In this document: positions 41,503-50,190 of the stretch, piece by piece
How positions within the stretch are numbered: position 1 is the stretch's first letter
Layout: each line of letters starts with the position of its first letter
Assembly (NCBI RefSeq): GCF_014645235.1
Contig: NZ_BMLM01000001.1
Location: 434,001-498,000 of the forward strand
Origin: Agrococcus terreus
GTDB taxonomy: Bacteria > Actinomycetota > Actinomycetes > Actinomycetales > Microbacteriaceae
Direction of reading: 5' to 3'
Length of the DNA: 64,000 bases
Program-made: the position numbers and the translations under genes
Notes under the pieces: model-generated
The model's database searches: none
The model's input: the letters and a program-made list of their open reading frames with translations, nothing else
Told to the model about the DNA's origin: nothing

Positions 41503-41539
41503 CCAGAGGGGCAGGCCTGAGCAGGGCCTGCCCCTCTGG
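41503..41539 (+). terminator. Strong intrinsic terminator
   Basis: CCAGAGGGGCAGGC pairs perfectly with GCCTGCCCCTCTGG across a short loop, 20 nt after the membrane-protein stop. It isolates the downstream secretion locus. Confidence 0.82.
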
Positions 41540-41682
41540 GCATCATCAGGAGTGATGGTGCGGATATCGGACACACGTTCAGGATCGGGTCGTTCGCCCG
41601 TGGCAGAATCATCGACGGTCACGTTCGCGCATGCGCGCGCGGCCGCGTGCGTGGATCGGACCGGGGGAGAGGGGCTGCCGCG

Positions 41683-44600
41683 TTGCTGCGCTGGATCAAG
41701 CGCCACCGCAGGTCGTCTGCGGCCGGTGCTCTCGTCACGGCTGTGTCGGTCGCCCTGGGCGTGCTCGCGTTCACCTACGAGGGCTTCACCACGACCGACG
41801 TCGACCTCAACGACGGCGGCGTCTGGGTCACGAAGACCGAGACGCTGCAGCTCGGCCGCATCAACGTGCAGGCCGAGGAGCTCGACGCGGGCCTGATCTC
41901 GCCCACCGCCAACCTCGACGTGCTCCAGGACGGCGAGCGTGTCCTCCTCCACAACCGGGAGGCCTCGACCGCGATCGTCGTCGACCCCGTGCAGGTCGCC
42001 ACCGGCAACGGCATCCAGCTGCCCCCGCAGGGCGAGATCTCGATGGACGCCGGCGTCGTCTCCGTGCTCGACCCCGCCGACGGCAACCTCTGGGCGATGC
42101 CGTACGACGAGCTCGCCGCCTTCTCGCCCGAGGGCACCGATCCGCTGCTCGAGCTCGGCGAGGGCGCCGCCGCGGTCGTCGGCCGCGACGGCACCGTGCA
42201 CGCCGTCTCGCCGCGCGAGGGCCAGCAGGTCGAGATCCGCCTGGGCGAGGACGGCGCCCTGGAGGAGCCGGAGCTCCGCGACCGCGGCGAGCTGACGGGC
42301 ATGCAGGATCCCGTCGTCACCGCCGTCGGCGCCGACGCGGTCACGATCGACGTCGCCACCACGACCCTCCTCGTCCCCGGCGGCGCCGTCGAGGTGCCCG
42401 AGGACGCCGCGGTGCAGCTGCCGGGCGACGCCGCCGACCGCGTGATCGTCGCGACGCCCGAGAGCCTCGTCCGCCAGCCGCTCTCCGGCGGCGACGCCGA
42501 GGTCGAGCAGCGCGTCGGCGGCGGCGACGCCGTGCGGCCCGTGCAGCTCGGCGGCTGCGTGCACGCGGTCTGGCCCGCGAGCGCCACCTACTACCGCGAC
42601 TGCCAGGACGACGCCGCCGACCTCGACGTGCAGGTCGACGGCATGGACGGCTCGCCCGTCGTGTTCCGCGTGAACCGCGACGCCGTGGTACTGAACCAGT
42701 ACCAGGAGGGCTCCTCCTGGCTGCTCGCCGACCAGCTCATCCTCGTCGACAACTGGGAGGACCTCATCCCCCCGCAGTCGCAGGAGGAGAGCGAGGAGCA
42801 GGACGAGGAGTCGACCGAGGACCTCCTCACCAACCAGCCGCCGCCCATCAACGAGGAGAACAGCGACCCCGTCGCGAACGACGACGGCTTCGGCGCGCGG
42901 CCGGGGCGCTCGACGCTCCTGCCGGTGCTCTGGAACGACTCCGACCCCGACGGCGACGTGCTCACCGCCTCCGTCATCAGCGGCCTGCCGCAGGGCGTGA
43001 CGGTCGCCCCGGTCGCCAACGACTCCCAGCTGCAGGTGCAGCTGCCCGCCGACTACCCGACCGGATCGTTCTCGTTCCGGTACCAGGTGCAGGACGGCCG
43101 AGGCGGCGACGACGACGCGCAGGTGACCGTCACGGTGCGCGGCGAGGCCGAGAACACGGTGCCGGAGCCGCTGCGCGAGCAGGCGTTCGCGGTCGAGCAG
43201 GGCGGCGAGTACGAGTACCAGGTGCTCGACAACTGGTTCGACCCCGACGGCGACGACATGTACCTGGTGGGCGCCGTGTCGGACTCGGGCGACACCATCC
43301 GCACCGACCCCTCGGGCCGCCTCATCTACGTCGCCACGGGCGAGGTCGGGATCCAGACCGTCACCGTGACGATCTCGGACGGCCGCGCGGAGACCACGGG
43401 CGAGGTCACCGTCGACATCCGCGAGCGCGGCGACGCGCCGCCGCTCGCGAACGCCGACTTCGTGCAGATGGTCGAGGGGCGCGAGGCGACGATCCGGCCG
43501 CTCCTCAACGACTTCTCGCCGTCCGGCCGCCCCCTGCGCCTCGCGTCGGTCGAGCCGGCGGCCGGGCTCGACATGACGTGGGACGCGAACGCGGGCACGA
43601 TCCGCATCACCGACGGCCCGATCGGCACGCACTACATGACGTACCTCGTCGCCGACGGCCCGCTGCCGAGCACCGGGCGCATCCGCGTCGACATCCGCAC
43701 GCCCGACGAGGAGGCGCGCCCCATCGCGGTGCGCGACGTCGCGCTCGTGCCGCAGGGCGGCTCGACGCTCGTCGACCTGCTGCAGAACGACGTCGACCCC
43801 GCGGGCGGCGTGCTCGTCGTGACGCAGATCTCGCTCGAGAACGGCGCCCCGGTCACGGTCGAGCTCCGCGACCGCCGCATCGTCTCGATCGTCGACAACC
43901 GCGGCCTCGACTCGCCCTTCCGCTTCACCTACACCGTCTCGAACGGCCGCTTCTCCGAGACGGGCACCGTCGAGGTCATCCCGGTCACCCCGCCCGAGCA
44001 GCCGCGGGCGCCCGTCGCGGTCGACGACCGCGCGACGATCCGCGCGGGCGACTACGCGACGGTCGACGTGCTCGGCAACGACTTTTCGCCCGACGGCACG
44101 CCCTTCGAGCTCGTCGAGCAGATCGTCGAGACCAGCTTCGAGAGCGACGCGGTCGGCGTCGCGTTCATCGCCGAGGGCAAGCTGCGCGTGCACGTGCTCG
44201 CCGAGGAGCCGCCGACCCGCGCGACGGTGACCTACGAGGTCAAGGACGACTTCGGCAACCGCGACTCCGCGACGGTCGCGCTCACGATCGTGCCGCGCGA
44301 GGCGGAGCAGAACGCGCCGCCGGCGCCCGTGACCGTGACGAGCCGCGTGCTCGCCGGCTCGACCGTGCGCATCCCGATCCCGCTCGAGGGCATCGACCCC
44401 GACGGCGACGGCGTCGAGCTCGTCGGCTACGACACGGCGCCCGAGGGCGGCCGCATCCTCCCGGAGATCGGGCCCGACTTCTTCGACTTCGAGGCGTTCC
44501 CCGACAGCTCCGGCGCCGTCGACTTCACCTACCGCGTGCGCGACCGCTACGGCGCGGAGTCGACCGCGACGGTCGTGATCGGCATCGCGCAGGCATCCGA

Positions 44601-47600
44601 CGTCAACCAGCCGCCGTTCGCGCAGACCGACGAGGTGACGGTGCGGCCCGGCCGCGCGATCGCGATCGACGTGCTCGCCAACGACACCGACCCGGACCAG
44701 GATCCGCTCTCGATCGTGGTGGACGGGCTCCAGGACCTGCCCGAGCAGCTCTCCGGCGCCACCGTGAACCCCGAGCGGCAGACGGTCGACATCGTCTCGC
44801 CGACCGAGGTGGGCACCTACCAGTTCACGTACGGCATCGTCGACTCCAAGGGGGCTCCCGCGCGGGGCACCGTCGTCGTCGACGTCGCCGAGGACGCGCC
44901 GCTGCTGGCCCCGATCGCGCGCGACGACCCGCTGCCGCGCGACGGCGTGGTGCTCGGCGAGCCGCTCGACGTGCCCGTGCTCGACAACGACCTCGACCCC
45001 GACGGCGACCCGAGCGAGCTCGACGTCTCGGTCGTCACGGGGCCGGGCACCGTCACGGCGGCCGGCGCGGTGCAGGTCGTGCCGAGCGAGGCGTTCCAGG
45101 TCGTGACGTATCGCGTCACCGACATCGACGGGCTCACCGCCGAGGCGTTCGTCTCGGTGCCGCCGGTGCGCGACCAGGCCCCGTTCGTCTCCCGCACCGA
45201 GCCGATCCAGATCCCCTCGGGCGAGCTGCGCGAGATCCCGCTGCGCGACTACGTCTCCGTCCCGAGCGGCAAGCCGCCGCGCATCACGACGGGCGACTCC
45301 GTCACGGGCGTCAACCACGACGACACGGGGCTCATCAAGGACACCCAGACGCTGCAGTTCCGGTCGCCCGCCGGCTACGTTGGTCCTGCGTCCATCACGT
45401 TCGAGGTCACCGACGGCTCCGGCCCCGACGACCCCGAGGGCATCACGGCGATGCTCACGATCCCGATCGAGGTCCTCCCCTCGAGCGCGGTGCCGCCGAC
45501 CTTCGCGGGCACGGTGCTGCGCCCCGAGGCGGGCGAGGGGTCGACGACGTTCGACCTCCGTGACGCGACCACCGATCCCGACCCCGGTGACCTCGAGGAC
45601 ATGCGCTTCGAGCTCGCCGGCGGCAGCATGGCCGGGGTCACGGTCGGGCTCGACGGCCCGATCATCTCGGCGGACGCGGTCGTCGACGCGGTCCCCGGAA
45701 CGACCGGATCGTTCCAGATCGTCGCGATCGACCCGGCGGGCAACCGCGCGCCCGGCACCGTCGTCGTCGAGGTCGTGGCGACGAACCGGCCCCTCGCCGA
45801 GGCACGTCCCGACTCGGGCGAGGCCACCGCGAGCGAGCCCATCATGATCGACGCCCTCGCGAACGACTTCAACCCGTTCGCGACCGATGGCCGGCCCCTG
45901 CGCATCATCAGCGCCGAGACCATCGCGGGCCAGGGCGCCGTCGCCAACAGCGAGCGCGACGTCACCATCACGCCTGGCGCCGACTTCTCGGGAGTCCTGA
46001 CCGTGCGCTACACGGTGCAGGACGCGACCGAGCGCACCGAGCGGCAGGTGACGGGCACGATCACCCTCAACGTGAAGGCCCGCCCCGACGCGCCGCCGCG
46101 CCCGAACGTCGACGCGGTCGGCGACTCGCAGGTCACGCTCACCTGGGCGCCGCCGCCGTCGAACGGCGCGCCGATCCAGACCTACACCGTGCGCTCCGTC
46201 GACGGCGCGATCAGCCAGGACTGCGCCGCGACGACGTGCACGATCACGGGCCTGTCGAACAACGTCACGTACCGCTTCCAGGTGACCGCGACGAACGAGG
46301 TCGGCGAGTCCGACCCGTCGACGCCCTCGAACGAGGCGCGTCCGGACGTCCGTCCGGAGCAGCCTGCGCCGCCGACGGTCGAGCGCGGCGACGGCCAGGT
46401 CGCGCTGACGTGGGAGGCGCCGGTCAACAACGGCTCGCCCATCCAGTACTACACGGTCGAGATCTCCCCGCCCGCGCCCGGCGGCGTCGTGCAGCAGCAG
46501 GTGCAGGGCACGAGCTACACCTGGGGCAGCCTCACGAACGGCGTCTCGTACACCTTCCGCATCCAGGCGACCAACCTCGCGCCCGAGCCGAGCGACTTCT
46601 CCGCCTACTCGCAGGCCGTGACGCCGGCGGGTGCGCCGTTCCAGGTGGCCTCCGTCCGCGCGACGCCCGACCGCTCGATCCCGGGCGAGGTGCAGGTGCG
46701 CGTCGAGTGGGACTACCCGCCGGGCCAGAACGGCATCGACGGCAACAACGGCGCGGCCATCACCGGCTACACGGTCACGCCCTCCAACGGGGCGGCGGCG
46801 CAGACGGTGAGCGGCACGAGCGCGAACTTCGGCTTCGACGCGACGGGCCAGAACGTGACGTTCACGGTCGTGGCGAACAACGACGTCGGCTCCGGCCAGC
46901 CCTCGCCGCCGTCGGCGCCCATCCGCGTGTTCACCGCGCCGGGCGCGCCCTCGGACGTGTCGGCGACCGACGGCAACACCGACTCGGTCGTCACCTGGAC
47001 GCCGGGCGCGAGCAACGGCCTCCGCGCCGACGAGATCCGCTACGAGATCACGGGCGGCGGCGCGGGCGCGCAGTCGTTCGGGCCGGGCGGGACGTACACC
47101 CGCATGGACAACAACGGCGGGCCGTACACGTTCCAGGTGCGGGCCTACGCCGTCGTCGACGGCGTGGAGTACTCGAGCGGCACGACGTCGGCGAGCAACC
47201 AGTCCCGGCCGTTCGGGGCGGTCGGTGCTCCCTCCGCATCGGTCGCAGACCGGCAACAGCGCCAGATCACGTTCGCATGGAGTTCTCCGCAACCGAACGG
47301 CCGATCACTCACCACCGAGATTCGTGTAGACGGGGGAGCTTGGCGATCGGTCGCCGCGAGCGGCAGAGAAACCGTCGGAGGGGCGCCAGGGTCAGACCAT
47401 TGGCTCGAGGTGCGCGTGACGTCAAGTGCGTTCGACGCCAACAACGATCCGTTGTCAGGTCATGGATCCCAACGATCCTCCAATCGAGCTGACGGAAGAA
47501 TCCCAGACCTCCCCGAACCGAGCCTCAGTCTCAGCAAGGGCGGGCAGGTCACGGCTCCGAACGGCCAGATCGGCACGAACTACGTCCTGACCTGGACCGA

Positions 47601-47808
47601 TCTTGTGCCAGGTCAGCAGTACCGGTACGAGTGCTACTCCACCCGTAGCGGCAACTTCCAGGGCGGCACATGGACGGCGCCCAGAGCGAATGGGACGTCG
47701 CCTCGTGACACCTACACGTTCTGCATGTCCGGGTATAGCGGCCAGGGATGGATGACTCTCTCCGCGAACGGCAAGACCTGGACAACCCAGCGAGTGGACT
47801 GGCCATGA
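41683..47808 (+). CDS. Giant cadherin/Ig-like and fibronectin-III repeat surface protein
   Basis: About 2041 residues. A TTG start (LLRWIKRHR) follows GAGGGG by eight bases; a GTG 12 codons upstream is an alternative. One membrane helix (about 10-32) anchors an extracellular chain: a beta-rich head to about 365, an acidic linker (QEESEEQDEESTED), then roughly eleven ~90-residue cadherin/Ig-like repeats marked by (N)D-x-DPDGD-type calcium-site motifs, and about five fibronectin-III units (PSNGAPIQTYTV, NNGSPIQYYTVEI, NNGAAITGYTV). It starts the type VII secretion locus, and MoxR follows 31 nt after it. Such Ig-repeat proteins head similar loci in Microbacteriaceae. An adhesin or a wall-spanning scaffold for the secretion machine is inferred. 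The last ~550 nt have lower GC and unusual codons. Confidence 0.85.
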   Translation: MLRWIKRHRRSSAAGALVTAVSVALGVLAFTYEGFTTTDVDLNDGGVWVTKTETLQLGRINVQAEELDAGLISPTANLDVLQDGERVLLHNREASTAIVVDPVQVATGNGIQLPPQGEISMDAGVVSVLDPADGNLWAMPYDELAAFSPEGTDPLLELGEGAAAVVGRDGTVHAVSPREGQQVEIRLGEDGALEEPELRDRGELTGMQDPVVTAVGADAVTIDVATTTLLVPGGAVEVPEDAAVQLPGDAADRVIVATPESLVRQPLSGGDAEVEQRVGGGDAVRPVQLGGCVHAVWPASATYYRDCQDDAADLDVQVDGMDGSPVVFRVNRDAVVLNQYQEGSSWLLADQLILVDNWEDLIPPQSQEESEEQDEESTEDLLTNQPPPINEENSDPVANDDGFGARPGRSTLLPVLWNDSDPDGDVLTASVISGLPQGVTVAPVANDSQLQVQLPADYPTGSFSFRYQVQDGRGGDDDAQVTVTVRGEAENTVPEPLREQAFAVEQGGEYEYQVLDNWFDPDGDDMYLVGAVSDSGDTIRTDPSGRLIYVATGEVGIQTVTVTISDGRAETTGEVTVDIRERGDAPPLANADFVQMVEGREATIRPLLNDFSPSGRPLRLASVEPAAGLDMTWDANAGTIRITDGPIGTHYMTYLVADGPLPSTGRIRVDIRTPDEEARPIAVRDVALVPQGGSTLVDLLQNDVDPAGGVLVVTQISLENGAPVTVELRDRRIVSIVDNRGLDSPFRFTYTVSNGRFSETGTVEVIPVTPPEQPRAPVAVDDRATIRAGDYATVDVLGNDFSPDGTPFELVEQIVETSFESDAVGVAFIAEGKLRVHVLAEEPPTRATVTYEVKDDFGNRDSATVALTIVPREAEQNAPPAPVTVTSRVLAGSTVRIPIPLEGIDPDGDGVELVGYDTAPEGGRILPEIGPDFFDFEAFPDSSGAVDFTYRVRDRYGAESTATVVIGIAQASDVNQPPFAQTDEVTVRPGRAIAIDVLANDTDPDQDPLSIVVDGLQDLPEQLSGATVNPERQTVDIVSPTEVGTYQFTYGIVDSKGAPARGTVVVDVAEDAPLLAPIARDDPLPRDGVVLGEPLDVPVLDNDLDPDGDPSELDVSVVTGPGTVTAAGAVQVVPSEAFQVVTYRVTDIDGLTAEAFVSVPPVRDQAPFVSRTEPIQIPSGELREIPLRDYVSVPSGKPPRITTGDSVTGVNHDDTGLIKDTQTLQFRSPAGYVGPASITFEVTDGSGPDDPEGITAMLTIPIEVLPSSAVPPTFAGTVLRPEAGEGSTTFDLRDATTDPDPGDLEDMRFELAGGSMAGVTVGLDGPIISADAVVDAVPGTTGSFQIVAIDPAGNRAPGTVVVEVVATNRPLAEARPDSGEATASEPIMIDALANDFNPFATDGRPLRIISAETIAGQGAVANSERDVTITPGADFSGVLTVRYTVQDATERTERQVTGTITLNVKARPDAPPRPNVDAVGDSQVTLTWAPPPSNGAPIQTYTVRSVDGAISQDCAATTCTITGLSNNVTYRFQVTATNEVGESDPSTPSNEARPDVRPEQPAPPTVERGDGQVALTWEAPVNNGSPIQYYTVEISPPAPGGVVQQQVQGTSYTWGSLTNGVSYTFRIQATNLAPEPSDFSAYSQAVTPAGAPFQVASVRATPDRSIPGEVQVRVEWDYPPGQNGIDGNNGAAITGYTVTPSNGAAAQTVSGTSANFGFDATGQNVTFTVVANNDVGSGQPSPPSAPIRVFTAPGAPSDVSATDGNTDSVVTWTPGASNGLRADEIRYEITGGGAGAQSFGPGGTYTRMDNNGGPYTFQVRAYAVVDGVEYSSGTTSASNQSRPFGAVGAPSASVADRQQRQITFAWSSPQPNGRSLTTEIRVDGGAWRSVAASGRETVGGAPGSDHWLEVRVTSSAFDANNDPLSGHGSQRSSNRADGRIPDLPEPSLSLSKGGQVTAPNGQIGTNYVLTWTDLVPGQQYRYECYSTRSGNFQGGTWTAPRANGTSPRDTYTFCMSGYSGQGWMTLSANGKTWTTQRVDWP

Positions 47809-47839
47809 CGTCACATGAACAGGAAAGCGAAGGCGCCCG

Positions 47840-48817
47840 ATGACCCCCATGACCCGCGAGCAGGCGACGTGGTTCGCCGAGACGTTCCAGCGCCTCGTCG
47901 ACAACGTCGGCACGGTCGTGCTCGGCAAGGAGGACGTGATCCGCCTCGCCTTCACGACGATGCTCTCCGAGGGCCACCTGCTCCTCGAGGACGCCCCCGG
48001 CACCGGCAAGACGCAGCTGGCGAAGTCGATGTCGGCGACCGTGCAGGGCACGAACCACCGCATCCAGTTCACGCCCGACCTGCTGCCCTCCGACGTCACG
48101 GGCGTCACCGTCTACGACCAGAAGACGCAGGCGTTCGAGTTCCACAAGGGACCGATCTTCGCCTCCATCGTGCTCGCCGACGAGATCAACCGCGCGAGCC
48201 CGAAGACGCAGTCGGCGCTCCTCGAGGTCATGGAGGAGGGCCGCGTCACCGTCGACGGCACGCCCTACGACGTCGGCCGCCCCTTCATGGTCATCGCGAC
48301 GCAGAACCCCATCGAGCAGGCCGGCACGTACCGCCTGCCCGAGGCGCAGCTCGACCGCTTCCTCATGAAGACGTCGATCGGCTACCCGGGCCGCGAGCAG
48401 ACCGTGCGGATCCTCGCCGGCGCCTCGAACCGCAACGCCTCCTCCGGCGTCACCCCGGTCATCACGACGGGCGCCATCGCCGAGATGGTCGACCTCGCCG
48501 CGACCGTCCACGTCGACGAGGCCGTGCTCGACTACGTCGCGCAGCTCGCCGAGCACACGCGCGACTCGAAGGACACGCGCCTGGGCGTCTCGGTGCGCGG
48601 CGCGATGGCGCTCATGCGCGCCGTCAAGGTGTGGGCCGCGAGCCGCGGCCGCGCCTACGCGCTGCCCGACGACGTCAAGGAGCTCGCGCAGCCAGTGTGG
48701 GCGCACCGCGTCGTGCTCGACCCCGAGGCGGAGTTCTCGGGCGTCACCGGCGACCGCATCATCGACCGCGCGATCGCCGACATCGCCGCCCCGCAGGACC
48801 GGCAGCAGGCCGCGTGA
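47840..48817 (+). CDS. MoxR-family AAA+ ATPase
   Basis: 325 residues. AAA_3 type: LEDAPGTGKTQLAK (Walker A at 52-58), LADEINRASPKTQSALLEVMEE (Walker B, DEIN 114-117), VIATQNPIEQAGTYRLPEAQLDRF (sensor 1 region). MoxR ATPases act as chaperones that insert cofactors or assemble partners with DUF58 proteins, exactly the gene that follows (GTGA overlap). Here it probably serves maturation of the surface or transglutaminase-like proteins of the locus. Confidence 0.93.
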   Translation: MTPMTREQATWFAETFQRLVDNVGTVVLGKEDVIRLAFTTMLSEGHLLLEDAPGTGKTQLAKSMSATVQGTNHRIQFTPDLLPSDVTGVTVYDQKTQAFEFHKGPIFASIVLADEINRASPKTQSALLEVMEEGRVTVDGTPYDVGRPFMVIATQNPIEQAGTYRLPEAQLDRFLMKTSIGYPGREQTVRILAGASNRNASSGVTPVITTGAIAEMVDLAATVHVDEAVLDYVAQLAEHTRDSKDTRLGVSVRGAMALMRAVKVWAASRGRAYALPDDVKELAQPVWAHRVVLDPEAEFSGVTGDRIIDRAIADIAAPQDRQQAA

Positions 48818-50190
48818 CGACGGCGCCCGAGCGGGCGACGTCAGCCCCCGCCCCCGACACCGACACCGCGACCGGCACGACCGGCAGCACCGCATCCGGC
48901 ACCACCCGGCTGCGGCGCATCGCCGAGCGCGAGCGCACGCCGCTGCAGCGGCTCGTCGACGGCGCCGTCGGCGCCGGCTCGCCGCTCGACGGCGCGCGCC
49001 GCGCCGCCGGACGGATGCTGCGCGACCGCGTCGTGCCGGTGCTCGAGCCCATCACGGGCTTCGGATGGGCGGTGCTCGTCGTCACGGTCGCGGCGCTCGT
49101 GCTCGGCATCATGCTCGGCTGGAAGGAGCTCATCGTGATCGGCATCGCCGGCGCGCTGCTGCTGCTCGCGGGCATCGCCTTCATCATCGGTCGCAACCGG
49201 TACCGGATCGAGCTCGACCTCGCCTACACGCGCGTCGTCGTCGGCGAGCGCGCGCTCGGCCGCATCGAGATCCACGCCGCCTCGCCCAAGCCGCTGCTGC
49301 CGGCCACCATCGAGGTGCCCGTCGGCCGCGCGCTCGCGTCGTTCCACCTGCCGCGGATGCGGCCCGGCGACGTCCACGAGGATGTCTTCGCGATCCCGAC
49401 GAGCCGCCGCACGATCCTCCAGGTCGGCCCGGTGCGCTCGGTGCGGGGCGACCCCGTGGGCCTCCTGCGCCGGCAGGTGAAGTGGACCGACCCGGTCGAG
49501 CTGTTCGTGCACCCGAAGACGGTGCAGCTCGACGAGACCGCGCCGGGCCTCATCCGCGACCTCGAGGGCATCACCACGCGCGACCTCACGAACAGCGACA
49601 TCGCGTTCCACGCGCTGCGCGACTACGTCGCGGGCGACGACCGCCGCTACATCCACTGGAAGTCGTCCGCGCGCACCGGCTCGCTCATGGTGCGCCAGTT
49701 CGAGCAGACCCGGCGCAGCGTGCTCGCGCTCGGGCTCTCGACCAACCCCGAGGACTACGCCGACCCGAGCGAGTTCGAGACCGCCATCTCGGTGCTCGGC
49801 TCCGTCGGCCTGCAGGCGGTGCGCGACGAGATGGACGTCGTCGTGCAGACCTCGCGCCGCACCCTCCCCGCCACCACCGGCAAGCGCCTCCTCGACGGCC
49901 TCTCGGGCGTCGAGTGGTCGCCGCGCCACGACCGCTTCCTCGACCTCGCCGCGACGATCGGCCAGGCCCACGCTGGCGCCTCCGTCGTGCTCCTCCACGC
50001 AGGCGCCGTCGTCGACCCGGCCCTCGTGCGCCGTGCGCGCACGCTGCTGCCGTCGCAGGCGCGCGTCATCGTGGTGAGCGCCGTGCAGGGCGCGAGCCCG
50101 CGCATCCAGCCCATCGGCGACGTGGTGCTCGCCACCGTCGGCGCGGTCACCGACCTGCCGCGCGTGATGCGAGGGGTGGCGCTCCAGTGA
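48814..50190 (+). CDS. DUF58 domain membrane protein
   Basis: 458 residues, GTG overlapping the MoxR stop. The N-terminus is Thr/Ala-rich; two close transmembrane helices (about 85-130) precede a beta-rich section and the DUF58 signature YVAGDDRRYIHWKSSARTGSLMVRQFE (from about residue 270), followed by a vWA-like C-terminal domain. DUF58 proteins are the usual partners of MoxR ATPases and transglutaminase-like membrane proteins; the three genes here form that classical trio. Confidence 0.9.
   Translation: MTTAPERATSAPAPDTDTATGTTGSTASGTTRLRRIAERERTPLQRLVDGAVGAGSPLDGARRAAGRMLRDRVVPVLEPITGFGWAVLVVTVAALVLGIMLGWKELIVIGIAGALLLLAGIAFIIGRNRYRIELDLAYTRVVVGERALGRIEIHAASPKPLLPATIEVPVGRALASFHLPRMRPGDVHEDVFAIPTSRRTILQVGPVRSVRGDPVGLLRRQVKWTDPVELFVHPKTVQLDETAPGLIRDLEGITTRDLTNSDIAFHALRDYVAGDDRRYIHWKSSARTGSLMVRQFEQTRRSVLALGLSTNPEDYADPSEFETAISVLGSVGLQAVRDEMDVVVQTSRRTLPATTGKRLLDGLSGVEWSPRHDRFLDLAATIGQAHAGASVVLLHAGAVVDPALVRRARTLLPSQARVIVVSAVQGASPRIQPIGDVVLATVGAVTDLPRVMRGVALQ

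Noticed and set aside
41631-45563. Long open frame overlapping the giant surface gene
   Set aside because: Arg/Pro/Ala-rich translation without domain features; a frame-shifted shadow caused by high third-position GC of the real gene.
47809-47839. Possible separate small gene or promoter between the giant protein and MoxR
   Set aside because: The 31-nt gap holds only a GGAAAGCGAAGG-like ribosome region; no promoter or frame.
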